Part shown: piece by piece, positions 37,401 to 51,700 of the stretch
Layout: every line of letters begins with the position of its first letter
Numbering within the stretch: position 1 is the stretch's first letter
NCBI GenBank assembly: GCA_036971475.1
Contig: JBAIZL010000005.1
Coordinates: 62,516,155-62,580,154, forward strand
DNA from: Prosapia bicincta
Taxonomy: Eukaryota; Arthropoda; Insecta; Hemiptera; Cercopidae
DNA: 64,000 nt
Direction: 5' to 3'
Translations under genes and position numbers: made by a program
Notes under the pieces: model-generated
Database searches by the model: none
Told to the model about the DNA's origin: nothing
The model's input: the letters and a program-made list of their open reading frames with translations, nothing else

Positions 37401-40400
37401 TTAGCAAAATTGATTTTAAATACATCCGGAAACAGGTATTTATAAGATCTACTGTATAAAATGTTGAAGCTGTGACAGAAATGACTATTGGAATTGCATT
37501 ATTTCTTATACAATAGAACTTCTCAAACTCGATTCCCGAAAACTCGACATTCCGTAAAACTCGACAGGGTTGGTGAATTAATAATTTTTTTACACCGCCC
37601 ATAACGTAAAGCTTTCCATCAGTACATAGGCCGCCTGAGAGCGCTAGAGACTCATACTAGGTTACTAGGTTTACCAGACTAGAGACTTGAGCGTGATGAA
37701 AGCGTAAATAATATAGCGTTAGACTTGAACATCGGTAGGTCTACAGTGCTCAGTTATAAGAAAAAGAAATCTGAAATTGAATCGCGGTGTTTGAAAAGAC
37801 AGTGTATAGAATCCATAGTGGAACGAAAAACAATGAGAAGTGCAGAGTTCGAAAAAGTCAGCGAAACCCTTTACCAATGGTTCCGTGTGCACAGGGAGAA
37901 GGGAACGCCTATATCTGGACCCATCCTGCAAGAGAAATCTCTTCAGTTTTATGAACAATTTAAGGACGAAGGAGAGCCTGGGTTTACAGCGAGCAATGGT
38001 TGGTTGTCAAGGTGGAAACAACGATATGGAATCAAGCTGCTCAGTATCTGCGGGGAAAAACTGTCAGCTGACCCTAACAACGTGAGTGACTTCAAGACCA
38101 AACTACACGAGTTTATTGAAAAAGAAGGACTGTCAGGTGATTAAATCTACAATGCAGATGAGACAGGACTAAAATTTCGAATGCTTCCTACTAAAAGTTT
38201 AGCTCTGAGAGATCAAAAAGCTGCACCATGTTTTAAGAGAAGTAAGGAGCGTGTGACTATTCTTGCCTGCAGTAATGCAACAGGAGAGCACAGCCTCAAA
38301 TTAGCGCTAATTGGAAAAGCAAAAAAACCAAGAGCATTTAAAACTGCCAGATGCACAAGTGATGGCAACTTTGAACTCCCAGTTTGGTATAGAAATCAAT
38401 CTAAGGCATGGATGAGCGAAGCAATTTTTAAAGAGTGGTTTTTTCAACAGTTCGTCCCAGAGGTTGAGAAGTTTCTGAAAAAAAAAATCTTCTCAGGAAA
38501 GCTCTACTGATTCTCAATAATTCTACGACTCACAATGATGTGCAATATTTACAGGACAAAGACATTAAAGCAATGTTTCTACCGCCGAACGTCACGTCTC
38601 TCTGTCAACCGAAGGACCTAGGAGCTTTGGCAGCGTTAAAGAGAAGGTACAGACGTAAGCTTTTGTCATCTTTGGTGTTGTTCTTGGGAGACCATAACCC
38701 TCATTCGTTCTTGGAGGAAACTTCTAGATCACGCAGGCAATGATTTGTCGTGTGACGATGGAATCAATTCTGAAAATAGCGACTCGATTGAACTCATGAA
38801 AAAATCCCAGGGTGTGAGGAGTCTTCAAACAATGGTGTCAATGAATGGATGGATCTCGACGGAGCATCAGAACCATTAGGAGAAGATGAAATCATCGCAG
38901 CTGTCAAAGGGAGTGACGTAGAAGGGGACGATTCGGAAGAAGAAGAGCAAGAGGACGATCGACAAGAAAGAAAAGTTATCCACAGTGAGGCTGTGAAATT
39001 TATTGAAGGGACATTGCAGTACTTAGAGCAGCAAAATGCGACTAGAATAGAGATTCTGTTCCTCAGGTGACTCCGTGATCAAGCTGCAAGACGCCGTGTG
39101 GAGACAGAAAAGCAGTCTTCAATCACAGGGTTTTTGAAACGACTTCAGTAAGTTTACTTTTACACTTTTCTTCTAGTGTTCAAAAAACCTCCCATAACTA
39201 ACTGTGATGGACTTTTTATAAGCAGCATAAACAACTTCAGTAATAATTGTAATGAACACTGTATTTTCAGATTCTACTAGGCCTTTTGTCTCAAATTGTT
39301 TTTTATTTTTTGATTATAAGTTATAAATGTTGATATAAATATATAATTGTATATACTAAATCAATAAATGTACAATTTTAATACTCTAAATAAGCGTTTT
39401 TATTCAACTCCTAGTTATTTTTATTTAAGTTCCCTAAAACTCGACAACCTTTAAGTCCACATTGTGTCGAGTTTGAGAGGTTCTACTGTATTGATTAATT
39501 TACAATTAATGTGAGAAAACAGTTTATTAAACAATATCTCAGGAGGTTAAATACATACTTGTGAAACAGATGAGTACAAGGCAGTTTCCTTGCAGATTCC
39601 ATTTTTTCCCAACAAATTGCACAGTTATCAGAATTTTCAGCAAGTTCGTTAGTTGATGCCATAGGATAGCTTGAACAGAAAAAAACATATTTTCAACAAC
39701 GAATATTTACAAGCACAGTATTTACTTGAAAAAGTTCATAAATCCAAATATAATTTAATAAAATGTGATAGATTTACTAACATTATTTTTGAATTCTTAC
39801 ATTGTAAGTTAGTTGTGTTTCCCAAGTTCAAAATATAAGGAATGTTTTAACTCAAAATAAGAATATTTTGAAGTTAAATAATAATCCTAGGCTTTGAAAT
39901 TGCACTGCCGTCGGAGGATTTGATAAAACGAGAATCATTAATATTAATTTTGAAATAGCATTTAGAACAACTAATTGACCCGAATAATCCACCAGGGGCC
40001 GTGGACAGTCCGTTCAAATAAAATTTAGAACTAATAACTATAAAAGAAATATGAAATTAGTCGTTCACCTATTGTGAGTCATCATTAGGACTATGGGTTA
40101 CCTCTCTCTGGTTCCCTTGGGAAAATAGCACGTATTCCTTTGGTCACCAGGAAGACGTGTCCTCTCTCGACTATTCTTTCTATCAGACTCTACTGGACGA
40201 CCGACTTTTTTTTAATTCAAAACTATACCGGAAACGCCATATCAGTGTAATTCAAAAAAAATTCTCATTTTAAAATTTTGAGCAATGGTATAGAACAATT
40301 TGTCTGTTGATAATATTTCAAATTGAAAGTGTTTTTCAATCAATCTGTGACTTTTACTTCATCAAAAGTTTGAAATACTTAGTGCAACATTCACAGTACA

Positions 40401-43400
40401 ATGTTTTTGAATGAGATCAATGCTAAAACTCAATTTACAATAGGGTTAAGGAGACAACATGTTACTAAAAACACGCTTTTATATTTTTAGTTGAGAGCCT
40501 TTCAAAAAGTTTAAAATACTCAAGAGCCTCTCACATTTCACCACACAGTATATAAAAAAAATGCAGTTTCTATTTATATAATCTTTTACTGAAACTTCAC
40601 ATTAAACCCACTGTTTCACTTAAGACAACCAGGTTTCATTAGCATCATACTCTGCAATTTTATTTCTCTTCTTTTGTAGGACAAAACATATTAAATAAGC
40701 TATATAAACACTTGATTTAAAACATCCAAGTATACAAAAAATTGGAAATTTAAAACTTTAATCCCGATGATGGTACTTATGCCCCAAACCTGGTTTTAAA
40801 AGTAAAACTATCAATCCTTGAGTCTTTCAAAGGCAAATTTCTGTTATTCCTAAAACTGGTCTTGAAATTTCGTAACAATTTCAATTGTTTTTTCAACCTT
40901 TGATAGGTCATAAATAACAGAAAAGTGGATATAAAAACATTATTTTATTACTAAAATTTGTGTATGTATTTATGGTTCCTCTCCACATATGGACACTTGG
41001 GTTTTTTCAACCTTGATGATATTTTGTAACTGTGGACAAGCTTTCCAATATCTTTCATAAAATGGTGCTGCCAATATTCATTTGTAAAAACCTGTCACAT
41101 TTTCTTGAATCCCTTTATTAGTTTGAAACACTATCCCTAGCCACTGTTTTGGGAAAAAACAAAAGTTACTTGGCAGGTAGGGAATGTAAGGTAGATTATC
41201 AAAAACACTTACAAAATTATTGAATTCCATAAGCACTGAGAAGATAGGCGCTGTTATAGATCCAGAAAAATTCCAACATTCAGCAAGCTTCTTTTCCCAG
41301 CAAACAGCAGGGAGGCAGTGTATGCTGGGGCAACTTTGCATCTCCCCCTTCCCATACCCTGTCATCACCAAGTGTAAGCAACTGTCAGTGTTGAGCTGAA
41401 GCATGGAAACATCTGCCTCCAGTCCTAATTCAACTCAACAGCCCCTTTAATAATTTTAACAGGACATTTTCCGTCATTCACCAAATAAACCTAACTTAGT
41501 ACTGTTATTTTTTTCCCTGAAATTGAACAGTGCAAGGGGGCGACAAGGAGTCTCAGGAAAACATCACGACATTTAAGTTCACTACGGCAACATTTTATGC
41601 GGAAAGTATTTTAAAGATTTAATCAATGCCTTAATATTCTAAAAAATTACGATAAAAAGTACATTTGTATTTTATTTGTGGTATTTTAAAGGTTCAAGAA
41701 AACAGTCCTTATACTTTTTTTTTATTACAGCACATATGGAGCTATACCAGCAAAAATGTTTTTACAGTATCTGAGTTAAAAATGTTTGTAGGTTTTTATC
41801 TATTTATGGGCTCAATTAAGCACAACAGGTACAAAGAAAGGAAAACTGACAGGATCTACAATATCCCAATCTTAAAGAAATGTATGAACCAGGGTAGATA
41901 TCTGATTATTTTAGGTTGCTTTCATTTTTGTTCAAACAACTATGTACTTGCTGATAAACTTTTTGACAGGATAAGACTTTTATTGTGGACAGGTCATATC
42001 CTGCTGATAACATTTATAATAGTTTTAAAATAACAAGTTTCTAACACCTATGTTACAGAAACATTCCAAGTAGATAGGAAACATAATTCTATTGAGGTAA
42101 CTAGGGTAAACCTCAACAAAGGCGAGTCTGTAGCTCAGTATCGAGAGAGTGAGAATGTGATCCAATGAGAAAGATAGAGGAATGTTGTACATATTTCTTC
42201 ACAGTTTGAGAATGATATAGTAACAATTTTAAATAATCATGGGCACCAGAACAAAAAGCCAATTCTAATAGTGCATTATAACTTCCACATGAAGGGAGTG
42301 TACCTCAGCAATCAAATGCTCTACTTATCCATCTGAAGACAAAAGCATTCAGTGGTATAAAAAATTTTCTTCATTTCATAAAAATGCTAATTCATTGACT
42401 CTCTATAAGATGTGCAGTGGAAAAAACAAAACTGCTCTCCATGACTTGCGCATTGAGGTGATTGGTGATTTGTTATCAACACTGAAGCAACCTTTCAACA
42501 CACCACAAAGGAATGCATTGCAAAATCTTGTTAAAACTGAAGAAGATAATTTGGTCTCTAATTACTTAGAATAATTTACTGTGGTTTATTATTAATAAAT
42601 AATACACACAACTTCTAACCACAAATATTTTTATTCTAGTTTGGGTACATTTCGGCTACAAAGTAACTATCCTCAGAGACATAACAATACATACTCACAG
42701 AGAGCATGTCTCTCAGGATGGTTACTTTGTAACCAAAATGTACATAATACTAGAATAAAAATATTTGTAGTTAGAGGTTGTGTGTAATAATTTAATAATT
42801 TGTTCTTTTTAATGCAGTTACCTTTGTTTTAATTTTTCCTCTTCTTTATACTATCAGGAGGTATCCCTCGTTATTCAACAGGAAACGATAGTGATGATCT
42901 TATAAGCTGATAGAAAGATATTGAAAAATATTGACAGAAACTGATTGTTTATTTTTTTTTATATAATCTAAGTTTTATAACTGTCAATGAAGAATAAAAA
43001 AAGGTTTATTTTTTCTTTATGCAAAAAATGTCCTGTATAACAGTAATCTGTTTTAAGCTTTTGAGCTTAGTTTAAATTTTCAACACCCAAGATGCGTACA
43101 GCTTCTAATAATTCAATGCTTTCTTAACTATTTCATGAACTCTACAAGTGCTGAGCATATATAATGGAGTTCACTGATAATTAAAGTTTGTTGATTCACA
43201 TTCTTCCAACTTCTTAGGTATATTTTTATGAATTTTTTTGTGAAGTGAAGATACAGTGTCTGTCACTGACTATTGCTAATTCTTGTGGTATCTAAATGTT
43301 ACATTTGTCAGAAGGCATTTTAGAGAAATGTTAATTGATTCTTCATTTAGTTTCAAAGTAATCTCATTTTGATTTAGTTTTTTGATAGAATAAAATTGAA

Positions 43401-46400
43401 GGATGTCACAGATTAGGTCATTTTTATGAAATCTGTGAAGACACACGAACCTTCCTATTCTTTCCTCTCAAACTTCATTTCTTTCTTTTTGAATATTCAC
43501 TATATTGCTACATTTCATCTGTAAAACAATTTCACTGAACCCAGACACAAGTTTGCTTCACATGCAGAAAAGATTGGATAATCACTACAATCATGTTTTT
43601 AAAAGACTCTAGCTCTATTAAGGACTGTTATCAGAACACAACAGTCCTTCTAACCTTGAAAATAGCTTTGTTATAACAAATAACTTTTACAGTAAAATTT
43701 AATATCCAACAATAACATACCTCTGCTGCATATGGTAGAGGACCCATAGGTAGTTACGATGCTTCTTAATGCGTCGCTGTATCTCATGTATAAGATATCG
43801 AAGATGCATACAGATGACAAGTGATGCCATAGACAAGAAGATGTTACTCCACAGCAACATATGCAGATGGTGAAGCAGTTCAATAAACAAAGCACTGAGT
43901 TCAAAAAATAATTCTGTGTAATAAGCAAGGGCCCCTCTCTTCTCCCAAACACGACCTTCTCCTCCTCGAACATCATAAACATGTAAAGCATACCTTAAGA
44001 GTGTGTGTAGTGTACGCACCTTCAGAAGTACACACTGAAAGAATAAACAAGTAATTGTTAGTTGTAGATTACAGTTTTACACTGCACATGCAATACATTT
44101 TAGTAAATACACTTTAATATTACAGTTTTACTGGACTGCAGCATATACACTTTAATATTTTATTCATTAATATCTTATTGATCTATATATGTTTTTAACC
44201 CATTCTAAATTTAGTGACTTACCACAAATACTGAATTTTTTTCTCTTTAATCACATAAGGTCGATTGTATTTAATGTTTAAAAATAAACAAAATTGGGTT
44301 GATTTTTATGTACCTCAAAATTGGATTGTTATAGGTATGTATAACGTGCCTCCGTATGCAACAGTCCGCTGAATATGTAACCCAAAAAACATGTTTTCTT
44401 GAATATAATATTGTCATTTGTTGATTCCATCTCCACTTGAGCTACTAGTAATCACTAAACACTTTTAAATGTTTTAAACTTGCCTATAGTAACACTTACT
44501 TTGCTTGTTGAGGACGGCCGTTTCTGGAGATGTGTCCCTTTGTCAACTCAGACCGTAACTGATCTCAAGATTTATGTAGGTTAGGGTGGGGTGGGATATT
44601 TTGGTGATGTGGGTGTATTTTGTGTGTATTGGGAGTTATGATGTCAAAAAGTGCGTGTGAGTTGTAATGTAATTGTGTATTGAGTATTTGTGTAGGGTGT
44701 AGTTTGAAGTGCCTATATATTTCGTATTGTTCAGTTGTGTAGCGTTGGTTATTTCTGTGTTGTTTATGAAGAATTTGTAGGTTAGATCTTATGTCTATGT
44801 AGTCATGTTTTGTGGAGTTGAGATGATTGGCGAAGTTTGATTGGTAGTTATATTTTTTTAGTGCTTTTATATGTTCTTGGTAACGTGTGTAGAATGACCT
44901 CCCTGTCTGGCCTATGTAAAAACTGGGACATAAACTGCAAGTTAGTTTGTAAACGCCAGTGGTGTTGTAAATGTCGTTGATTTTGTTGTTGGGTTTAAAT
45001 TGTTTGTTGAGAGTGTTGTGTGTGGAGTAAGCTATTTTGTAGTTGTATTTTCGTAATGTGTTGGTTAGATTGTGGGTTTTGGATGATATGTATGGTATTG
45101 ATAAGTATTTTATGGGATTGTCATCTTGTGTGTTTATATTTGGGTTATTATGTTTATTTTTTAGGCGGTTGTATAATTTGTCAATCATTGTTGGGTTGTA
45201 TCCGTTTGTTTGTGCTATATATTTTATGGTGTTTAACTCCTGGTAGTGTTCATCTTTGTCTAGTGGTGTTTTAAGCAGGCGATATATCATGGTGTTGTAA
45301 GCAGCTAGTTTATGTTGGTGTGGGTGGTTTGAGGAACTGTGTATGGTCATATTAGTGCTGGTGGGTTTTCGGTATATGTTGAATTTATGTGTTTGTTTGT
45401 CTGTTCGTTTAATTGTGAGGTCTAAGAAGTTGAGGGAGTTTTGTTGTTCTGTTTCGATGGTGTATCAGATTGATATATCTATATACAAACATCCCCATTC
45501 CAGAAACCATCGAAATCGTCAAAAACATGCTAATAGACACAAATACATCACATACACACATTGACGAAATCATCCACCTCACAAGATTAATCACATCTCA
45601 AAATTACTTCACCTACAATAACACATTCTACAATCAGAATGGATGGGAAATACACACAAAATACACCCACACCACCAAAATATCCCACCCCCACCCTAAC
45701 CTATGTAAACCTTGAGATCAGTTACGGTCTGAGTTGACAAAGGGACACATCTCCCGAAACGGCCGTCCTCAACAAGCAAAGTAAGTGCAACTATAGGCAA
45801 GTTTAAAACATTTAAAAGTGTTTATAATATTGTCTTAGAAATACTAAAATTACATTACTTCTGATTTTGCTGTAAAATAAAGATCTTTCATAAAATACAA
45901 TTTAAAATGGTTGTGTCAATTTGTATGATAGATACAACTTACAGAATTTGTAGAGTTTGTTGTTCACGAATTTAAATATCCATCAGGTACCAACATTTTT
46001 AGAATACACCATTGGTGTAGTAGCCATGAGGCACCATTGGCTACTTTCTGTGCTGTGTTTTCAGATCTAGTTTATTTAGTCCAGTTGTAAATCTATAGCA
46101 TACAGTATGCATCACATGCTTTAACGGTTAAATGTATATGGTAAAACTCATAAATTACAAGTGAAGTTTTTTTGTTTACTTTTTATTCAAAATGAGTGGC
46201 AAACATAAAAGTCTTACAAAAAAATTTTTAAAATTGAAGTTTTAGATAGTAGAAAGAAGACAAGGTTTAAGTGTGTGGCAACTGGCAGAAAATTTCAAAA
46301 TTGGAAAAACACAGATCAGTGACAATTTAAAAACTAAAGATCAGAAACCGGAACTGTTCTTTAGTAATCGAAATGAAAATCCTGAAGTTTAGAAAATGAA

Positions 46401-47988
46401 AATTCAAAATGCAATGGATAAACGTGTTATTGATTGATTCTGTGTGGCTAGGTCAAAAATCTTGCTTGGCTGTGGAACTCTGATCCAAGAACAAGCTTTA
46501 AAAATTACCAAAGAATTAAATTTGGACAGCTTGGCTACAAAAATTTAGAATTCGTCACGGGATTAGTTTTAAAGTAATTTGTGGTGAAGATATATATGTT
46601 GATCCAAAAGAAGTTTGTAAATGGAATAATATACTGAGAACAGTGATTGATGATTACATTGAATCATAAATTTACAATCTTACTAATGAAACTATTTTTT
46701 TTTTTTATTGTGCATTGCCGAAACAACTAAGAGTCTCAAAAGAGAAACATGTAATTCTAGAATAACATCCAAAGAACGACTGTTATGTTATGTGTGAATA
46801 TGAGTGGTGATATTAAACTATCTTTAATAATCGGTAAAGAATGGCAACCAAGGTGTTTTAAGAATACGAGTGTGAATAATTTAGGATTGATTTGGAAAGA
46901 GAACAGAAAGTAATGGTTGACACGTGAAATAATGAGGGGATTTAATGACATAATGGCTAATAGTAATCCAAATGTGATAATTTTCATGGTTTAATGCATC
47001 ATAACACCCTCAAATTAGAATAAGCAATGTAGAAATACAATGTTTACTTCATAACACTAATTTTCATTGTCAATCGATGGATCAGGGTATAATCTACAAC
47101 TTTAAATGCCAATAGAGAAAAATCGCACTTCACTATATTCTGTTTAGTATAGAAAATTATCAAAATACTGGTGAATTTATTAAATCTGTAAGTGTGTTGG
47201 ATGCTGCTGAATGGATTGTATCTTCTGTAAACATTTAGAAAACCCCAGTGATCTATTGCTTCCAGAAAGCGAAATTTTTAAAAGGAAATGTAATTACAGT
47301 TAAGGACGAAAATACCGAGGAAGAAATAATAGGACTATTATATGATACTTCTGGTGAAGTAACTGTTGAACATTTTATAAACCTAGATGAAAACCTATGT
47401 ACGGTAGAAAACCATGATGATATTCGACATTTATAAAAACTGTTAAATTCAGCCACAGTTAATGTGTATCGGTTACAAAACTGCTACTGATCAAATTAAT
47501 TTTAACAGTGAAGTGAAAGACTTTTCTTCATCTAATAAAGAGGAAATAAAATTTACAATAGCAGGTAATTTACTTAAACATTTGTAAACAGAAGCTTGCA
47601 TTGCTAAGAGAAAATATCAAACGGAAATAACATACTATTTCAAAACTCAAAATTTACATAAAATAATTAGGCTTAAAAATATCAAGTTTTTTACTTCATT
47701 ATGTCTTTTAATTTTAAAAAAAAATATGATTGTACAGTAGAACCTCGATAATTCGAACTAACTGATCCAAACCAATCCAGATTACCAAAAATACAGATTA
47801 ACCCGAAAATGCCTGAAAAATAGTAAAATACAACATACACTTACAGAAAATCAGCTTTATGTAGTAAAAATGATGTTGGACATATATATTTATTTATTTA
47901 TTATATGGAATAATATATGCATTAAAAGTATTCTTGTTTTTAATTTATTAACTATATTACAAGAAAACATATCACCATATTTAATATA

Positions 47989-48058
<70 letters not shown>

Positions 48059-48715
48059 TTGATATTTTACGTTATCCATTGTTTTTCCGTTGCACTGACT
48101 TTATGAAGTTGATATATTACTATTGTAAATACTTTTATCCACCACTAAGTGCAATAATTTTACCTTGTTGTGATGAGGCACCTTTTGGTCACTTGACCAT
48201 TGTAAAATATCAGAGTGATTCCAATAGAGTGAATCAGACAGACTTATATAAACTATAATCACTCATATGTTCATGGAAACAATATATATATCTTTAATCT
48301 GTGCATCTGTGACATCTGATTTCTACTCTACACAATCTGTGATTACAATTATTTTATTTCATTCTCTCATATTTCTTTTTGTGTTTTCTCTTCGATTGAC
48401 AAAGACCACTGTGTGGTTGAAATATATCATTGTTTAAGTGCTTTTATGTGTTTCTATTTCAAGACTACAGAGTGGACTCTTACCAAGGTAAGTCTGTCAG
48501 TCTCCTAGTCCAAAAAATCTATATATATATATATTTTTGGACTAGGAGAAAAAATCTAAATAATCTTTACCAACCAAAACTAACCTAAATATATATATAT
48601 ATATATATATATTCTTGATATTTTACGTTATCCATTAGTTACAAAAATTACTAATATATATATATATATATATATATTCTTGATATTTTACGTTATCCAT
48701 TAGTTACAAAAATTA

Positions 48716-48779
<64 letters not shown>

Positions 48780-51700
48780 GTTGAAGAGGATGCTTGATGA
48801 GACCGCTAGCAAGAACTACAAAACACCAACACAGCAGACCATCACATCCTTCTTTTCAAGAAAGTAGATTTTAATGTATTTATTTTTTAGGTTAGTTCTA
48901 GTAGACCTTAAAGCCTATTTAGAAATATTGGACTAGATATGAGAATGACATACTTTACCTAGTGGCAAAAGTCCAAAACGGCAATCTCTTTAAAATAAAT
49001 AAATAGATCACACAATGATCTTTATCAATCAAAAAAGAAAAGAAAAAGATTTGCATCTGTGGTTAACTTTAGTCTTTTCTTTTTTTATTGAAATATTTCA
49101 ATAGAAGTTTCTTGATGTAATCATCTTGAATTCACTGATTAAACTAATTTTAGTTAGTTAAGTAGTGTAAAATTAGTTATTTCAATAGTTCAATGTGTTT
49201 TTATGTGTGTCTGTTTATTTATTTCCAAGAGATTGCAGTTTTGGACTATAGCCTCTAGGTAAGTCTGACAGTCTCCTAGCTAGTCCAAAATTCCTATATA
49301 AATATTTTCTTTATCTGTTGCATATTACATATTAAATGATCACACACATTTTGAAGCCAAACAGCCTTTTCCATTACATAGCACACTACCAAAATAACTC
49401 ACCCCTTCCACAGTCTTAAATCCATCTCGACAACCTTTGTGCCTAACGCGATGCCCCCATTAGAGGTTTTGCTCCGTAAAAGAAACGATTGTTTCGAATG
49501 GCATCAGCAACTAAGCCCTTACATATTCACTTAGTTAGGTATCTTTTAATTATAGTTTAATCAGTAAATTCAAGATGATTACATCAAGCAACTTTATTAA
49601 ATTTACTTTCTAAAATACTTGCCTCTGCCGCCATGAAAGCAAAAGTATTCAATCCTGTGCTGAAGAAGCCAATAGCAATACAGATGAGGAACATTAGGAA
49701 AGAAAGTATCAATATTGCCACTAGAAGAGCTACAAGTCTCACATGTGACCATCCTGGTGTAGTTGGTGAAAATGACAACTATAACAGAGAAACAGATTAA
49801 GACTTTAAAATTACATCACTCGCCCTAATATTTGAAAATATACATTCAAACTGACACTTAAATATTGGATATTTTAAATTAAAACACCGACACTCTTAAT
49901 TATAGTATTTCCTGCAATTAAACATGTACAAAAAGTGATACAAAACTATAAAGGAAAAATATTTTTGTAACGAGATTATATCATTTTTACAAATTAAGAA
50001 TCAAATAACACAAGAATATGCTTGCCTTTTGGAAATATTTTGGAACAACTTAGGGACAGCAACATCAGCTATTTTCTACTTACTGAAGAAGCATGGGCAG
50101 AGTTAAAAGTTTTGTTCTGGGGGACACAAGATTAGCCTGGGGTATCAAATGTAGTCCAGGAGTACTCTTTTCAAAAATAGAGACATTTAAAAGCTTGTCG
50201 AAATTGAGTCAGCATCAAAAACTTGCATTATAAGGTACGTGTTTTAAACTACTGTTTTTATTGGTAAGTTAAGGTATGATATTCAACAATAGGTTTCTCA
50301 TAGAACACAAATCGGAGTCTTTTAGACTTATAATAGCTTTGCAAAATTAAAAATTTGTTTCCAATTTTGCCAAGTCGTAAGTCCAAAAATAAGCCCGATT
50401 TTGTTTCAATGAGAAACATAACGGTGAATATCAAACTTCGTCTGAAACAATTCCTAAAACTTCATTTTGAACATCATGGCTTGTAAGATAAAAATAAAGT
50501 TTATATTTTTCTTTGAACTTACAATCATATTTAGAAAATAGCTCTGATAAGATCAATGTAACAACTGATACTGCCGAGTATATTTCTTGTACGCATTATT
50601 ATTATTTTTAGGTTAGTTCTAGTAGAGCTTAAAGCTTATTTAGGAATTTTTTGGACTTGATAGGAGACTGACAGACTTACCTAAAGGCAATAGTCCAAAA
50701 CTGCAATCTCTTGGAAATAAGCACATATAAAACACTTAATACACTTTTATTTGAAATATTTCGATCAACATGATCTTCTTCAGTCAAGAAAGAGAAAACA
50801 AAACAAAAGATTGAAGTGAACCACAGATGGATGTTTATACACATCTGTGGTTCACTTCAATCTTTTGTTTTGTTTTCTCTTTCTTGACTGAAGAAGATCA
50901 TGTTGATCGAAATATTTCAAATAAAAGTGTATTAAGTGTTTTATATGTGCTTATTTCCAAGAGATTGCAGTTTTGGACTATTGCCTTTAGGTAAGTCTGT
51001 CAGTCTCCTATCAAGTCCAAAAAATTCCTTATTATTATTTTTGTAATATTTAATGAGTTCATTGTAAGCTTTTGACTAAAAAAATAATACACCAGTACAG
51101 AAAGTCGAGTTGGCATGACTCCTTTCTGCTGGAAAGGCATAAAAGCTCCAACAAAATTCAATGACTTCAATATTTTTTTGTGTTTATCTGTTTGTTCTCT
51201 GTTATTAGAATAGATATAACGTCAAGTTTTTCTGTATATGGAAAGGACTCACTTTCAGAACATATGATGCTCCTTGTCTCACGCACTAAGGAGTTTAAGT
51301 GATTTACTTCATAAAATAGTCAGCTCTTCCATTTAAGCACTATTCTCCACATTCTCTGTTTACCACAAAATATTAATATTTTTTTCTTAATCCTAATCAA
51401 AATCTAACATTCCTCAAACAGACAATGATAGTCTACTTTTATAAACCACTATTCAGAATACTTAGAAGTAGATGCAACGTAACTAAGAAGTCCTACTTGG
51501 AGTGATCCCTTTGTTTCTTTTTTTAAATCTTTATTTAGTCCTATTTATACAAATTTTGTTTTTAGGGTATTAACCTGAACTTATAAAGGCTGACAAAGGC
51601 GCATACTGGCTGTTAGAATAGGATGTCACCTTATATCAACCTATTGTCTTGCAAGCACCAATGTGGTTCACTAGAACTAGTAAAATATGGCATCTAGGAG

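Larger units (their letters stand above)
44462..45830. mobile_element. Penelope-like element E, inverted two-part copy
   Basis: The outer ~165 bp at each side (44,462-44,627 and 45,650-45,820) are inverted copies including terminal repeat and hammerhead. From 45,460 leftward the minus strand encodes RT end plus nuclease; from 45,465 rightward the plus strand encodes an RT fragment fused by deletion to the protein's last residues. Confidence 0.85.
50610..51028. mobile_element. Foldback unit, perfect 188-bp arms, two hammerheads
   Basis: A 14-bp direct repeat TTATTATTATTTTT (50596-50609, 51029-51042; first T shared with arm end) flanks a 32-bp tail (AGGTTAGTTCTAGTAGAGCT...) plus two arms, 50642-50829 and 50842-51029, that I read as exactly complementary, with a 12-bp apex. 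Each arm has a hammerhead with intact core. No coding capacity. The young age implied by identical arms contrasts with most other copies in the window. Confidence 0.88.

Noticed and set aside
45020..45274. Plus-strand frames over PLE E, and 7678-7986 over PLE A
   Set aside because: They are antisense shadows of the PLE coding region.
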